From an uncultured Bacteroidota bacterium (lineage in GTDB: Bacteria; Bacteroidota; Bacteroidia; JADZBD01): 64,000 nt of DNA. The notes beneath the pieces were generated by a model that made no database searches, was not told the DNA's origin, and saw only the letters and a list, made by a program, of their open reading frames with translations. The DNA is taken from positions 1-64,000 of the forward strand of contig CALEYQ010000045.1 of NCBI GenBank assembly GCA_937924855.1. The letters run 5' to 3'. Position numbers and translations under genes: made by a program. Shown in pieces: positions 1 through 8,606 of this stretch (the first letter of the stretch is position 1; each line of letters opens with the position of its first letter).

Positions 1-1
1 T

Positions 2-289
2 CCGCTTTATCTGGATAAAAAATCGGAATCTCTGAAGGTAATCCAACACATGCGCGATGAAGCCCATCGCTTTGGAATAACACACCACAGAAGCAAGCGT
101 GGCAAGGCAGTGATTAAATCAGAACTCAACGAAATTCCCGGCATCAGCGCCAAGACAACAGAAAAACTATTGCGAACCTTTAAGTCTGTGCCTGAAATAA
201 AAAACGCCTCCCGGGAGGAGCTTGAAAAAATTGTGGGCCCGTCCAAAGCAGAAAAGATTCTCTCTTTTTTTGAAAAGAAGAAAGAGTAG
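2..289 (+). CDS. uvrC: UvrABC excinuclease subunit C, C-terminal fragment
   Basis: This is the last 95 codons of UvrC, the nuclease subunit of the UvrABC nucleotide excision repair complex; the gene enters from the left edge in frame 2. The motif RDEAHRFGITHHR is the conserved UvrC end of the RNase H-like nuclease domain. It is followed by a helix-hairpin-helix segment (IPGISAKTTEKLL, then IVGPSKAEKIL) that binds DNA, and the protein ends in a lysine-rich tail. The N-terminal GIY-YIG and UvrB-binding parts lie outside the window. The family assignment is secure; nothing can be said about its promoter. Confidence 0.93.
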   Translation, partial: PLYLDKKSESLKVIQHMRDEAHRFGITHHRSKRGKAVIKSELNEIPGISAKTTEKLLRTFKSVPEIKNASREELEKIVGPSKAEKILSFFEKKKE

Positions 290-300
290 TCTTATATTTG
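269..300 (+). promoter_or_regulatory. Bacteroidota-type promoter for the CxxCH lipoprotein
   Basis: TTTG at 269-272 is followed after 20 bp by TATATTTG at 293-300, an exact fit to the Bacteroidota -33/-7 pattern TTTG-N19/21-TAnnTTTG. It overlaps the uvrC 3' end. The expected transcription start is about 304-307, so the ATG at 302 would not be transcribed; this favours the ATG at 326 as the start of the following gene. Confidence 0.7.
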
Positions 301-325
301 AATGTATCTGAAGCCCCCTTTTCCT

Positions 326-808
326 ATGCGCAAAACCCTTTTTGTTTTCTTTGTTTCAGTGGTATTGATTCTGGCCTCAACATGCACCCGCGACAGAGGT
401 CCTGTTATGGGCCGTATTACTGATGCGGAGCTGTATGCAATGTGTATAGACTCCTCCGGTCATTTTTGGTATCAGGGAGGTCAGACCCTGCCCGGCGCCG
501 GTAACAGTCCGCATGGCAACTTCCGGCTCAGGTTCGACTCTACGGCCAATACGGTTCTTACCCAAATGGGAGAAATAAGTCCCGGCGGGATTTTTCCTGA
601 AGGGTCCTTGATCGTAAAAGACATTATCAGCAACAATCAGGTGGAGCTTTATGCGGTTATGTACAAATACCTTGGAGCGTGGCTTTGGGCCGAATATCGT
701 CCGGGCGGAGCCATTGTGCATGGCATCCGGAAAGATCCCGGAATTTGCACTTCCTGTCATGGCATTCAGCCCAATCGCGACTGGGTGCGAACCTTCGATT
801 TACATTAA
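326..808 (+). CDS. Putative lipoprotein with C-terminal heme-binding CxxCH motif (cytochrome P460-like)
   Basis: A 160-residue protein of uncertain role. It begins with a lipoprotein signal (hydrophobic stretch ending LAST, then Cys), so it should be anchored at the cell envelope. Near the C-terminus it has CTSCHG, a c-type heme attachment motif, followed by N-R-D-W-V. The short length, single CxxCH near the end and following (D/N)xxV segment resemble the cytochrome P460 / c-prime-beta group, but this rests on motif layout only. An upstream in-frame ATG at 302 is rejected because the promoter at 269-300 would start transcription downstream of it. The gene is convergent with trhO, overlapping it by 9 bp. 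It could also be an unrelated monoheme lipoprotein. Confidence 0.65.
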   Translation: MRKTLFVFFVSVVLILASTCTRDRGPVMGRITDAELYAMCIDSSGHFWYQGGQTLPGAGNSPHGNFRLRFDSTANTVLTQMGEISPGGIFPEGSLIVKDIISNNQVELYAVMYKYLGAWLWAEYRPGGAIVHGIRKDPGICTSCHGIQPNRDWVRTFDLH

Positions 809-1837
809 GGAATTACCTCTGAGCTTTGGACGTAGCCGGCTTTTATAAACCGAATGCGCATGGTGCTTTTGCTTGCCTCGGCGGAGTTTTTTCTGTTCTT
901 CGAGCGGAAGGTGAATGATGTTTTGACAAGCGTCTGAACAACAACCCTCCATTTTTTCACCACAGGCCGGGCATTGAATAAAAAGTAAATGACAGTCGTC
1001 GTTGGCGCAATTGGTATGATGATCCGAAGGAGATCCACACTGATGACAACTGGCAATAACATCATTGGTTATGCGTTCCCCCATGCGTTCGTCGAAGACA
1101 AAGTTTTTTCCAATGAATTTAGAAGGAAGCCCGGTTGCTTTAACTTCTCTGGCGTACTGAATGATTCCTCCGTAAAGCTGGTTCACATCTTTAAACCCGT
1201 GATGCCTGAGCCAGGCACTGGCTTTTTCACAACGAATGCCTCCCGTACAATAAAGCAGAATTTTGTTTTCTTCTTTTCCCTGAAGCAGGTCTTTCACCAT
1301 TGACAACTCATCGCGGAAGGTATCTGCGTCAGGACAGAGGGCTCCTTCAAACCGGCCCACCTCCGACTCATAATGATTCCGCATATCCACTACCACCGTT
1401 TCCGGAGCCTCCAAAGCCTGATTAAATTCCAGTGCCGTTAAATGGGTTCCTACATTGGTAACATCAAAGGCATCGTCGGGAAGGCCGTCGGCCACAATTT
1501 TTTTCCTTACCCTGACAATTAACTTATAAAAGGATTTGCCATTATCTTCTACGGCAATTTTCAGAGGGACATTGCGGAAAGCCTCCTGTTGAAATAAATG
1601 ATCTTTGAAAGCCTGGAAATTATGTTCGGGAACGCTCAGCTGTGCATTTATACCTTCACGGGCCACATAAATTCTTCCCAGGACTCCAAGGGCCTCCCAG
1701 GCTTCATATAGGAAGTCGCGGGTTTTTTCAGGTTCGGGAAGAATAACATAGCGGTAAAAAGACAGGGTAGTCCTTTTAAAGGGCTCTTCCGCCAATAGCT
1801 TTTTTAATTCCGCCTTGCTCTTTTTGTTGGCCTTCAT
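800..1837 (-). CDS. trhO: tRNA uridine(34) hydroxylase (rhodanese-like, YceA family)
   Basis: A 345-residue member of the TrhO/YceA family, which hydroxylates U34 of certain tRNAs as the first step of 5-carboxymethoxy/methoxyuridine formation. The N-terminal ferredoxin-like region carries the family signature VAREGINAQLS (about 58-68). The rhodanese domain follows with active-site loop CTGGIRC, catalytic Cys197 and second Cys203. The C-terminal tail (about 260-306) is very rich in Cys and His, as in long members of the family, and probably binds metal. A TAnnTTTG-like box (minus strand, TAATTTTG at 1868-1861) lies upstream, with no clear -33 element. The gene appears to be monocistronic. Confidence 0.93.
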   Translation of the reverse strand: MKANKKSKAELKKLLAEEPFKRTTLSFYRYVILPEPEKTRDFLYEAWEALGVLGRIYVAREGINAQLSVPEHNFQAFKDHLFQQEAFRNVPLKIAVEDNGKSFYKLIVRVRKKIVADGLPDDAFDVTNVGTHLTALEFNQALEAPETVVVDMRNHYESEVGRFEGALCPDADTFRDELSMVKDLLQGKEENKILLYCTGGIRCEKASAWLRHHGFKDVNQLYGGIIQYAREVKATGLPSKFIGKNFVFDERMGERITNDVIASCHQCGSPSDHHTNCANDDCHLLFIQCPACGEKMEGCCSDACQNIIHLPLEEQKKLRRGKQKHHAHSVYKSRLRPKLRGNSLM

Positions 1838-1919
1838 TTCAGGGTCAGTCTTCAGGGGTACAAAATTACGGACAAATACCTAAATTTATCGCTGACTAAA
1901 GTCATAAAAGCCCTTTACT

Positions 1920-2867
1920 ATGGCCTCAGAGAAAATACTGGTTATTGGTTCCGGTGGACAAATTGGCATTGAGCTGGTTAATAAACTGCGGGATAATTAC
2001 GGAACAGGAAATGTTGTAGCCTCCGACATCCGCAAGCCGGCAAATTCCGATTCAGGCCCCTTCGAACCATTGGACATAAATGATTCAGTGGCGCTCAGAA
2101 GCATTCTGGAAAAACATAAAATAAACCAGGTTTATTTACTGGCCGCATTGTTATCTGCAACGGCCGAAAAAAATCCCGGACTGGGCTGGTCATTAAACAT
2201 GAACGGCTTGTTTCATGTTCTTGAGGCGGGAAAGGAAGGGGTCTTAAAAAAAATATATTGGCCTTCTTCCATTGCGGTTTTTGGTCCCACCACCCCACGA
2301 GAAAATACCCCTCAGCATACGGTTATGGAGCCCAACACCGTGTATGGAATCAGTAAACTGGCCGGAGAGCGGTGGTGTGAATGGTATTTTTTAAAGCACG
2401 GCGTTGACGTAAGAAGCTTGCGGTATCCCGGGCTCATAGGATGGAAATCAGCTCCGGGTGGAGGAACTACGGACTACGCGGTTGACATTTTTCACTATGC
2501 CGTAAAAAACGAGGCGTATACCTGTTTTCTCAAGGAAGATACCCGGCTTCCCATGATGTATATGGATGATGCCATCCGGGCTACACTTACCCTGATGGAG
2601 GCGCCGGCCGAAAAAATAAAAATCAGGGGTTCGTATAATGTGGCGGGGATGAGCTTTACTCCCGCCGAAATTGCTGAAGCCATTCGCCGGAAAATACCCG
2701 GATTTCAAATCCGCTATGAACCCGATTTCCGCCAACAGATTGCCGAATCCTGGCCGGCCTCGATCGACGACTCCTTCGCCACAAAACACTGGGGCTGGAA
2801 GCCGCAATTCGATCTTCAAAAAATGACGGGAGAAATGATTGCCAACCTGAGTGCGGCGGCTTTGTAA
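1920..2867 (+). CDS. NAD-dependent epimerase/dehydratase family, L-threonine 3-dehydrogenase-like
   Basis: A 315-residue extended short-chain dehydrogenase/reductase. It has the N-terminal Rossmann motif GSGGQIG (residues 10-16), Ser116/Ser117 in WPSSIAVFG and the catalytic pair YGISK (Tyr142, Lys146). The overall form (PSSIAVFGPTTP, then YPGLIGWKSAPGGGTTDYAV) matches the epimerase-type L-threonine 3-dehydrogenases found in Bacteroidota, which oxidise threonine to 2-amino-3-ketobutyrate. That assignment is by remembered family features; a related nucleotide-sugar epimerase is the alternative. It stands alone and ends 2 bp from the convergent murF-alr gene. Confidence 0.8.
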   Translation: MASEKILVIGSGGQIGIELVNKLRDNYGTGNVVASDIRKPANSDSGPFEPLDINDSVALRSILEKHKINQVYLLAALLSATAEKNPGLGWSLNMNGLFHVLEAGKEGVLKKIYWPSSIAVFGPTTPRENTPQHTVMEPNTVYGISKLAGERWCEWYFLKHGVDVRSLRYPGLIGWKSAPGGGTTDYAVDIFHYAVKNEAYTCFLKEDTRLPMMYMDDAIRATLTLMEAPAEKIKIRGSYNVAGMSFTPAEIAEAIRRKIPGFQIRYEPDFRQQIAESWPASIDDSFATKHWGWKPQFDLQKMTGEMIANLSAAAL

Positions 2868-2869
2868 AT

Positions 2870-5359
2870 TTATTCCTGGAAATAAACCCGTTTTACCCGG
2901 GAAGAGATAGCCGACAGAATTTCGTAGGGAATGGTGTTTAATGTTTTGGCCATTTCGTTGATTGATTCAAAGGATCCGAATACTTCCACTTCGTCGCCCT
3001 CCCTGGCCGGAATTCCAGAAATATCTATCATACACATATCCATACATACATTGCCAACAACGGGAGCTCGGAATCCGTTAACCGTCATATATCCTGCCCC
3101 ATTCGAAAGGCCACGCCGGAATCCATCGGCGTATCCCACAGGCACCGTGGCAATGGTTAAATCGGTTTTTGCTTTTCCCTTCCGGCCATAACCAATGGTT
3201 TCACCGGCGGGCACAAATTTGATTTGACTAATGGTTGATTTTAGAGTAGATACCGGGAAAAGTTTTGCCTGTTCTTCCGGATCCGGTGAAATGCCATAAA
3301 GGCCGATACCGAGCCTCACCAGATCAAACTGAGCATCCGGAAATCGGGAAACGCCGGAAGAATTAAGGATATGCCGGAGGAAAGGATAGGGAAAATGCGG
3401 CCGTAGAAACTCCGACATTTCATTGAATTTTTTTATCTGATGGCGGGTAAAGTCATCGTGAACGGGTTCGTCGCTGGCCACCAGATGCGAAAAGACGCTG
3501 GCCACTTTAATGCGCTTGTTGTTTTTAATGCGCATGATAAGTTCGTTCAGGTCTTTCTCTTCAAACCCAAGGCGTTTCATTCCGGTGTCGAGCTTCAGGT
3601 GAACGGGAAACAGGTGGTTTTCCGCAGATGATCCCGTGCGACGGAGGGCCTCATCGAATAAATTCAGAACGCGAAAGCTATAGATTTCAGGCTCCAGGCC
3701 ATACCGGATCATGGCATCGTAGCTTTGGGCCTCGGGGTTCATTACCATAATGGGAACCGTGATACCGGCCTTTCGCAATTCAACGCCTTCGTCGGCATAA
3801 GCAACCCCAAGATAATTTACCCTGTGAAACTGAAGGGCGTTGGCAATTTCAAAGCTGCCACTGCCATAGGAAAAAGCCTTTACCATGGCCATAACCCGCG
3901 TTTCGTTTTTTAGTTTTGACCGGAAATGATTTAAATTATTGATAAGTGCATTTAGGTTAATCTCCAGCACCGTTTCATGCGCTTTTTGCTGCAGGGCACG
4001 GCTGATTCGCTCAAACTCAAATGTTCTGGCCCCCTTAATCAAAACGGAAAGATTATGAAAGTCGTCAGGATTTAAAGCTTCAAGAAAGGACTCCGTGTCG
4101 GGGAAAAAGGAGGTGTTTCCCGGGAAGAGCTCAGACATTCTGGAGATAACCGGGCCAATTCCAATCAGGCGGTGAATATTCTTTTCGCGAAAGAGCCCCG
4201 CCACTTCGGCATATAATTTTTTTTCGTCTTTGCCGCTTTGAAGAATGTCGGAAAGGATTACCAGTTTTTCGGGCTGTTGTTTTTGTTGCTCTAAAAAATC
4301 CAGAGCGATGGAAAGGGAACCGAGATCGGAATTGTAGGTGTCGTTAATAATGGAGCAGTTGTTAATTCCGGCTTTCATTTCAAGGCGCATGGCAACCGGA
4401 GCAAGGAGTTTCATCCGTTCTGAAATTACCTCATCCGGAACTTCCAGATAAAGGAGCACCAGCCAGCAGTGTATGGCATTTTCAAGGCTGGCTTCATCAG
4501 AGAAAGGAATACGGATGGAAACAAAGCGATTCTTAAATACGCCCTGAACAAAAGCGCCGGAAGCGTTACGCTCTATTTTTCCTACCTGCAGGTCGGCTTT
4601 CCCCTTCGATGACCAGGAAACCAGACCGGGTTCCGACTGAAATTTAAAAGAGGAAATTTCATGGGCAATACCGGAGTGGTCTTTGCAAAAAAACAAGACA
4701 GATACGCTTTTGAAGAGCTGTAGTTTTTCGCGAATCTTTTCGGCATTATCCTGAAAGTTTTCGGAGTGCGCGTCGCCGATATTGGTAAACAAGCCATGAG
4801 TGGGCCGGACAATTTTTTCCAACCTGACCATTTCACCCGGCCGGGAGATTCCGGCTTCAAAAATTCCCAGGTCGTGTTCTTTTGAAATTTCCCATACCGA
4901 GAGCGGTACCCCAATTTGGGAGTTGTAGCTTTTGGGAGAGCGCACAATGTTTTTGTCTTCCCGCAACAATTGATACATCCACTCCTTAATAATTGTTTTT
5001 CCGTTGCTTCCTGTAATGGCAAGAACCGGAAGTTCAAATTGAGCGCGATGTGCGGCGGCAAGATCCTGGAGTGTATGTAACGAGTCAGCAACCTGAATGA
5101 TAAGCGAGCCGGGGAAAGATTGGGCCGGACTTTCAGGGGGTGTCTGAACCACAAAAGCCCTTACGCCTTTACGATAAGCTTCGGGAATATAGTCGTGCCC
5201 GTTATGCCGCTCTCCTTTGAGCGCAAAAAACAAGCTGGCGGAAGGGTGATCAATCTTCCGGCTATCGGTAATCAGATAGCGAAAGTTTCCGCTTTCGGCT
5301 TCGTTAAGCAAAACCGTTCCGGATATTTTTTCAATCAGCGGATCAAGAATGTTGTTCAT
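2870..5359 (-). CDS. murF-alr: Bifunctional MurF ligase / alanine racemase
   Basis: A fusion of about 829 residues of two peptidoglycan precursor enzymes. Residues 1 to about 455 are MurF, which adds D-Ala-D-Ala to the UDP-MurNAc-tripeptide: ATP loop GSNGKT near 117-122, then EAGISRPGEM and NDTYNS. Residues from about 465 form a fold-III alanine racemase, with PLP lysine in VMAMVKAFSYGSG, the GYGRK catalytic tyrosine region and DMCMID. One enzyme supplies D-Ala and the other uses the dipeptide. I chose ATG at 5359; a TTG at 5371 lies inside a TATCTTTG -7-like box (5376-5369). It is downstream of glmS with a 42-bp gap. This fusion is a known Bacteroidota arrangement. Confidence 0.96.
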   Translation of the reverse strand: MNNILDPLIEKISGTVLLNEAESGNFRYLITDSRKIDHPSASLFFALKGERHNGHDYIPEAYRKGVRAFVVQTPPESPAQSFPGSLIIQVADSLHTLQDLAAAHRAQFELPVLAITGSNGKTIIKEWMYQLLREDKNIVRSPKSYNSQIGVPLSVWEISKEHDLGIFEAGISRPGEMVRLEKIVRPTHGLFTNIGDAHSENFQDNAEKIREKLQLFKSVSVLFFCKDHSGIAHEISSFKFQSEPGLVSWSSKGKADLQVGKIERNASGAFVQGVFKNRFVSIRIPFSDEASLENAIHCWLVLLYLEVPDEVISERMKLLAPVAMRLEMKAGINNCSIINDTYNSDLGSLSIALDFLEQQKQQPEKLVILSDILQSGKDEKKLYAEVAGLFREKNIHRLIGIGPVISRMSELFPGNTSFFPDTESFLEALNPDDFHNLSVLIKGARTFEFERISRALQQKAHETVLEINLNALINNLNHFRSKLKNETRVMAMVKAFSYGSGSFEIANALQFHRVNYLGVAYADEGVELRKAGITVPIMVMNPEAQSYDAMIRYGLEPEIYSFRVLNLFDEALRRTGSSAENHLFPVHLKLDTGMKRLGFEEKDLNELIMRIKNNKRIKVASVFSHLVASDEPVHDDFTRHQIKKFNEMSEFLRPHFPYPFLRHILNSSGVSRFPDAQFDLVRLGIGLYGISPDPEEQAKLFPVSTLKSTISQIKFVPAGETIGYGRKGKAKTDLTIATVPVGYADGFRRGLSNGAGYMTVNGFRAPVVGNVCMDMCMIDISGIPAREGDEVEVFGSFESINEMAKTLNTIPYEILSAISSRVKRVYFQE

Positions 5360-5401
5360 ACTGCCCGCCAAAGATAACTTTGATTTTTTTCAGAAAAAAA
5401 G

Positions 5402-7240
5402 CTATTCAACCGTTACCGACTTGGCCAGATTCCTGGGCTGATCAACATTGCAGCCACGCATTACTGCAATATGGTAGGAAAGAAGCTGGAGCGGAACCAC
5501 AGAAACCAGAGGCACCAGGCATTCGTCGGTTTCAGGAATTTCAATAGTATAGTCGGCCAAACCCTTAACCACCTCATCGCCACGGGTAACGATGGCAATA
5601 ATTTTTCCTTTCCTGGCCTTTACTTCCTGGATATTGCTGACCACCTTTTCGTAATTGGTTCCCCGTGTCGCAATTACAAAAACGGGCATGTTTTCATCAA
5701 TGAGAGCAATGGGACCGTGTTTCATTTCGGCTGCGGGATAGCCCTCGGCATGTATGTAAGAAATTTCTTTCAGCTTCAGGGCTCCCTCCAGGGCTACCGG
5801 AAAGGTGTAGCCTCGCCCTAAGTACAGGGCATTGGTGGAATCTTTGTATTTGGCAGCGATTTGTTTTATAGAGTCGTTGAGGTTCAAAACTTCTTCCACC
5901 TTGGCAGGGATGGCGTGAAGCTCGGAAAGCAGTTCATGAAAGCGCGAGCTTGCCAGCGAGCCTTTGCGGAAGGCAATACGCAGTGCCATAAGGGCAAGCA
6001 GCGTTACCTGCGCCGTAAATGCTTTTGTTGAGGCCACTCCAATTTCAGGGCCTGCATGAGTATAAGAGCCGGCATGTGTAGTTCGTGCGATGGTGGATCC
6101 AACCACGTTACAAACGCCGATAATGGTAGCACCTTTCGACTTGGCCAGTTCAATGGCGGCCAGGGTGTCGGCCGTTTCTCCCGACTGGGAAATGGCAATT
6201 ACAACATCGTCTTCGTAAATAATGGGATTCCGGTAGCGGAATTCAGAAGCGTATTCTACTTCCACAGGAATACGGGCCAGGTCTTCAAATAAATATTCGC
6301 CAACCAGGCCGGCATGCCAGGAAGTTCCGCAGGCTACAAAAATAATGCGCTTGGCATTTATGATTTTTTGCTCGTATTCGGCAATGCCCCCCAGGGTTAC
6401 GGTGCCTTTTTGCAGATTAACTCTTCCACGCATACTGTCCATGATGCTGCGTGGCTGCTCATAAATTTCCTTGAGCATGAAGTGGTCAAACCCGCCCTTT
6501 TCCAGCGCCTCGAGCTCGAGCTCCAGTTCCTGTACGAAAGGTGTTTTGGGTTTGTTTTTAATGGTTTTTATTTTCAATTCTTTTCCCCTTTCCAGGAAGG
6601 CCATTTCCTCATCTTCAAGATACACTACATTTTTGGTGTATTCTACAATGGGTGTTGCATCGGAAGCTACGAAAAATTCATCGGTTCCTATTCCAATTAC
6701 CAGCGGACTTCCTTTTTTCGCGGCAATAATTTCATTCGGGTTGTTTTTATCCATAACCAGAATGGCATAGGCTCCAACTACCTGATTGAGTGCCTGCCGT
6801 ACCGCTTCGCCGAGCCGCACATTTTCCTTCTTCTGAATTTCTTCAATAAGATGTATGAGAACCTCTGTATCGGTGTCGCTGGTAAAAGCATGCCCCATTT
6901 TTTTCAGCTGCTCTTTTATTGGGGCGTAATTTTCAATAATGCCATTATGAATAATTACCAGGTTTTTGGCCTGACTGAAATGCGGGTGCGCATTAACATC
7001 GTTGGGTTCTCCGTGCGTAGCCCAGCGGGTATGTCCGAAACCAATCTGTCCACCCAGATTTTTGCCTTTGGCAAAATTTTCAAGGTCTGAAACTTTCCCC
7101 TTGCACTTATATACATTAAGGCCTCCGTTAATCAGGGCAACCCCGGCACTGTCGTACCCTCTGTACTCAAGGCGATGCAATCCTTTAATAAGAATTGGAT
7201 AAGCTTCTTTTGGCCCCAAATATCCTACGATTCCACACAT
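5402..7240 (-). CDS. glmS: Glutamine-fructose-6-phosphate aminotransferase (isomerizing)
   Basis: A full-length, 612-residue GlmS, the first committed enzyme of UDP-GlcNAc synthesis (fructose-6-phosphate plus glutamine gives glucosamine-6-phosphate). It starts MCGIVGYLG, with Cys2 as the N-terminal nucleophile of the class II glutaminase domain (about 1-220, with GHTRWATHG and HNGIIEN). Two SIS sugar-isomerase domains follow (VACGTSWHAG and SQSGETADT near 305-350; a second with LGRGYTFPVALEGALKLKE). The terminal residues AKSVTVE are family-typical. The upstream DUF4270 gene ends 6 bp before this start, so it is co-transcribed, and murF-alr continues the cell-wall theme. Confidence 0.98.
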   Translation of the reverse strand: MCGIVGYLGPKEAYPILIKGLHRLEYRGYDSAGVALINGGLNVYKCKGKVSDLENFAKGKNLGGQIGFGHTRWATHGEPNDVNAHPHFSQAKNLVIIHNGIIENYAPIKEQLKKMGHAFTSDTDTEVLIHLIEEIQKKENVRLGEAVRQALNQVVGAYAILVMDKNNPNEIIAAKKGSPLVIGIGTDEFFVASDATPIVEYTKNVVYLEDEEMAFLERGKELKIKTIKNKPKTPFVQELELELEALEKGGFDHFMLKEIYEQPRSIMDSMRGRVNLQKGTVTLGGIAEYEQKIINAKRIIFVACGTSWHAGLVGEYLFEDLARIPVEVEYASEFRYRNPIIYEDDVVIAISQSGETADTLAAIELAKSKGATIIGVCNVVGSTIARTTHAGSYTHAGPEIGVASTKAFTAQVTLLALMALRIAFRKGSLASSRFHELLSELHAIPAKVEEVLNLNDSIKQIAAKYKDSTNALYLGRGYTFPVALEGALKLKEISYIHAEGYPAAEMKHGPIALIDENMPVFVIATRGTNYEKVVSNIQEVKARKGKIIAIVTRGDEVVKGLADYTIEIPETDECLVPLVSVVPLQLLSYHIAVMRGCNVDQPRNLAKSVTVE

Positions 7241-7246
7241 TTCAGG

Positions 7247-8557
7247 TTAATTTATTTTGGTGTAAGTAACTTTCAATACCATTTTTTGAGCGGCATTGTT
7301 TGCGCTTCCGCCAAGCACCACCCGGTTTGGATTAACTGCATTTCCGGTTGGGGTAAGTGCAAAGCCGTAATTTTTTTCTTTGCCGGTAAGAACCCGCTGA
7401 AGATGGCGGGCAATGTTGAAGCGGTATTCTTTTTTGGTGGCATCCCAGATGCCTCCGAAATATGCATCGCCCTCCAGAAAATCGGTCAGAATAAGAGACT
7501 TTCCTGCACTATCCAGGGCAACCAGCGCCAACCGGGAAGGAGTAGGAAAATCTTTGTCGAGAGTTGAAGGAACCGCCTTCAGAACAAGCTCGGCCTTGTT
7601 AAGAGCCACGGGCCCGGAATCGGTAAGGGAAGTAAGGTTCGGCAAATAAAATCTGGTTTTCAATCCTCCCAATCCCTGAATAAAAACCATTTGGGTTTGG
7701 GTGGAGTCGAAAGGACTGAAGGCCTGGTTTACAATCGTGGGTCGTTGGGTATAGTCGTGAATAAAATGATTGAAGCTGGGTGTTTTAGAGTTTATGATCA
7801 GACTGTAGCTTCCCTTGCCCTGGTTCCCATGGGTTCCAAAACGACTCCTGTAGTAAATGGTAATTTTGGTATGAGCATGCCCCCAGTTAAACGAAAGAAT
7901 TGCACCTGATTTACGGGCAACGCCTTCCACGGGGAGGGCGGTAATTTTTAGTCCCTTAAAGTAATTGGCAAAAACAGTATTGGATGTGAGGTTTGCGGCT
8001 CCGGCATTTAAAATAAAATTTCCGAAGGCGGTACTCAGGGGAATTCGGAGTTGAGGCGCCACAGAGTCGTTATTTACAAAAACCGAATCGAAAGGTCGGG
8101 GCTTAATAATTGCATCGGCAATGGGAACCGGATTGAATGCCCGGGTTTGATTTGAATAGTAAATCGTGTCTTCATAGAGGCGGTCGGTTAATTCAAAAAC
8201 CTGAAAGCGTTGCGGATCCAGGCGGCCATAAAACCCCTTGAAAGTCATGGAAAGAATTACCGAATCACAGGATACATCACCAAAATTCGGGTTCGAGGTG
8301 GAAAGGTAGAACATCGAAAATATCGAAGCGGTTGTTCTTCCAAACACGGGATCTTCGTAAGTGCCAAGAACCGTGGAAGATCGTTTGGTAGTGGCCAGAC
8401 TGTCTTCAGGTTTAGTAATGGCGTTGATGATAAGACTTTGAGTGTGTCCGGCTTCAAGAGGGTCGTCAATAAAATCAAGTCCGACACCCGAGGGCTTTTG
8501 GCAGGACGCAAAAACCAGGAGCAGTAAAAAAAAGTTTGCGGAAAACGAAAGTTTCAT
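7247..8557 (-). CDS. DUF4270 family lipoprotein
   Basis: A secreted lipoprotein of about 436 residues. From ATG 8557 it begins with a short, strongly hydrophobic signal ending VFAS before Cys, a lipobox. An upstream in-frame ATG at 8599 would put 14 extra polar residues before the signal, so I prefer 8557. The opening after the Cys (GVGLDFIDDP, then the SSTVLGTYEDPVFGRTTAS segment) is typical of DUF4270, a Bacteroidota outer-surface family of unknown function. It lies between the glycogen-synthase-like gene and glmS in one operon, a neighbourhood I recall as conserved in Flavobacteriia; its role there is not known to me. Confidence 0.85.
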   Translation of the reverse strand: MKLSFSANFFLLLLVFASCQKPSGVGLDFIDDPLEAGHTQSLIINAITKPEDSLATTKRSSTVLGTYEDPVFGRTTASIFSMFYLSTSNPNFGDVSCDSVILSMTFKGFYGRLDPQRFQVFELTDRLYEDTIYYSNQTRAFNPVPIADAIIKPRPFDSVFVNNDSVAPQLRIPLSTAFGNFILNAGAANLTSNTVFANYFKGLKITALPVEGVARKSGAILSFNWGHAHTKITIYYRSRFGTHGNQGKGSYSLIINSKTPSFNHFIHDYTQRPTIVNQAFSPFDSTQTQMVFIQGLGGLKTRFYLPNLTSLTDSGPVALNKAELVLKAVPSTLDKDFPTPSRLALVALDSAGKSLILTDFLEGDAYFGGIWDATKKEYRFNIARHLQRVLTGKEKNYGFALTPTGNAVNPNRVVLGGSANNAAQKMVLKVTYTKIN

Positions 8558-8606
8558 TTTCCGCAAACGATGAATGACAGGATTTATTGGCAGCGACATA
8601 ATTTAA

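Noticed and set aside
302..325. Upstream ATG at 302 as the start of the CxxCH lipoprotein
   Set aside because: The promoter at 269-300 would start transcription at or after this codon, and the lipoprotein signal begins at the ATG at 326.
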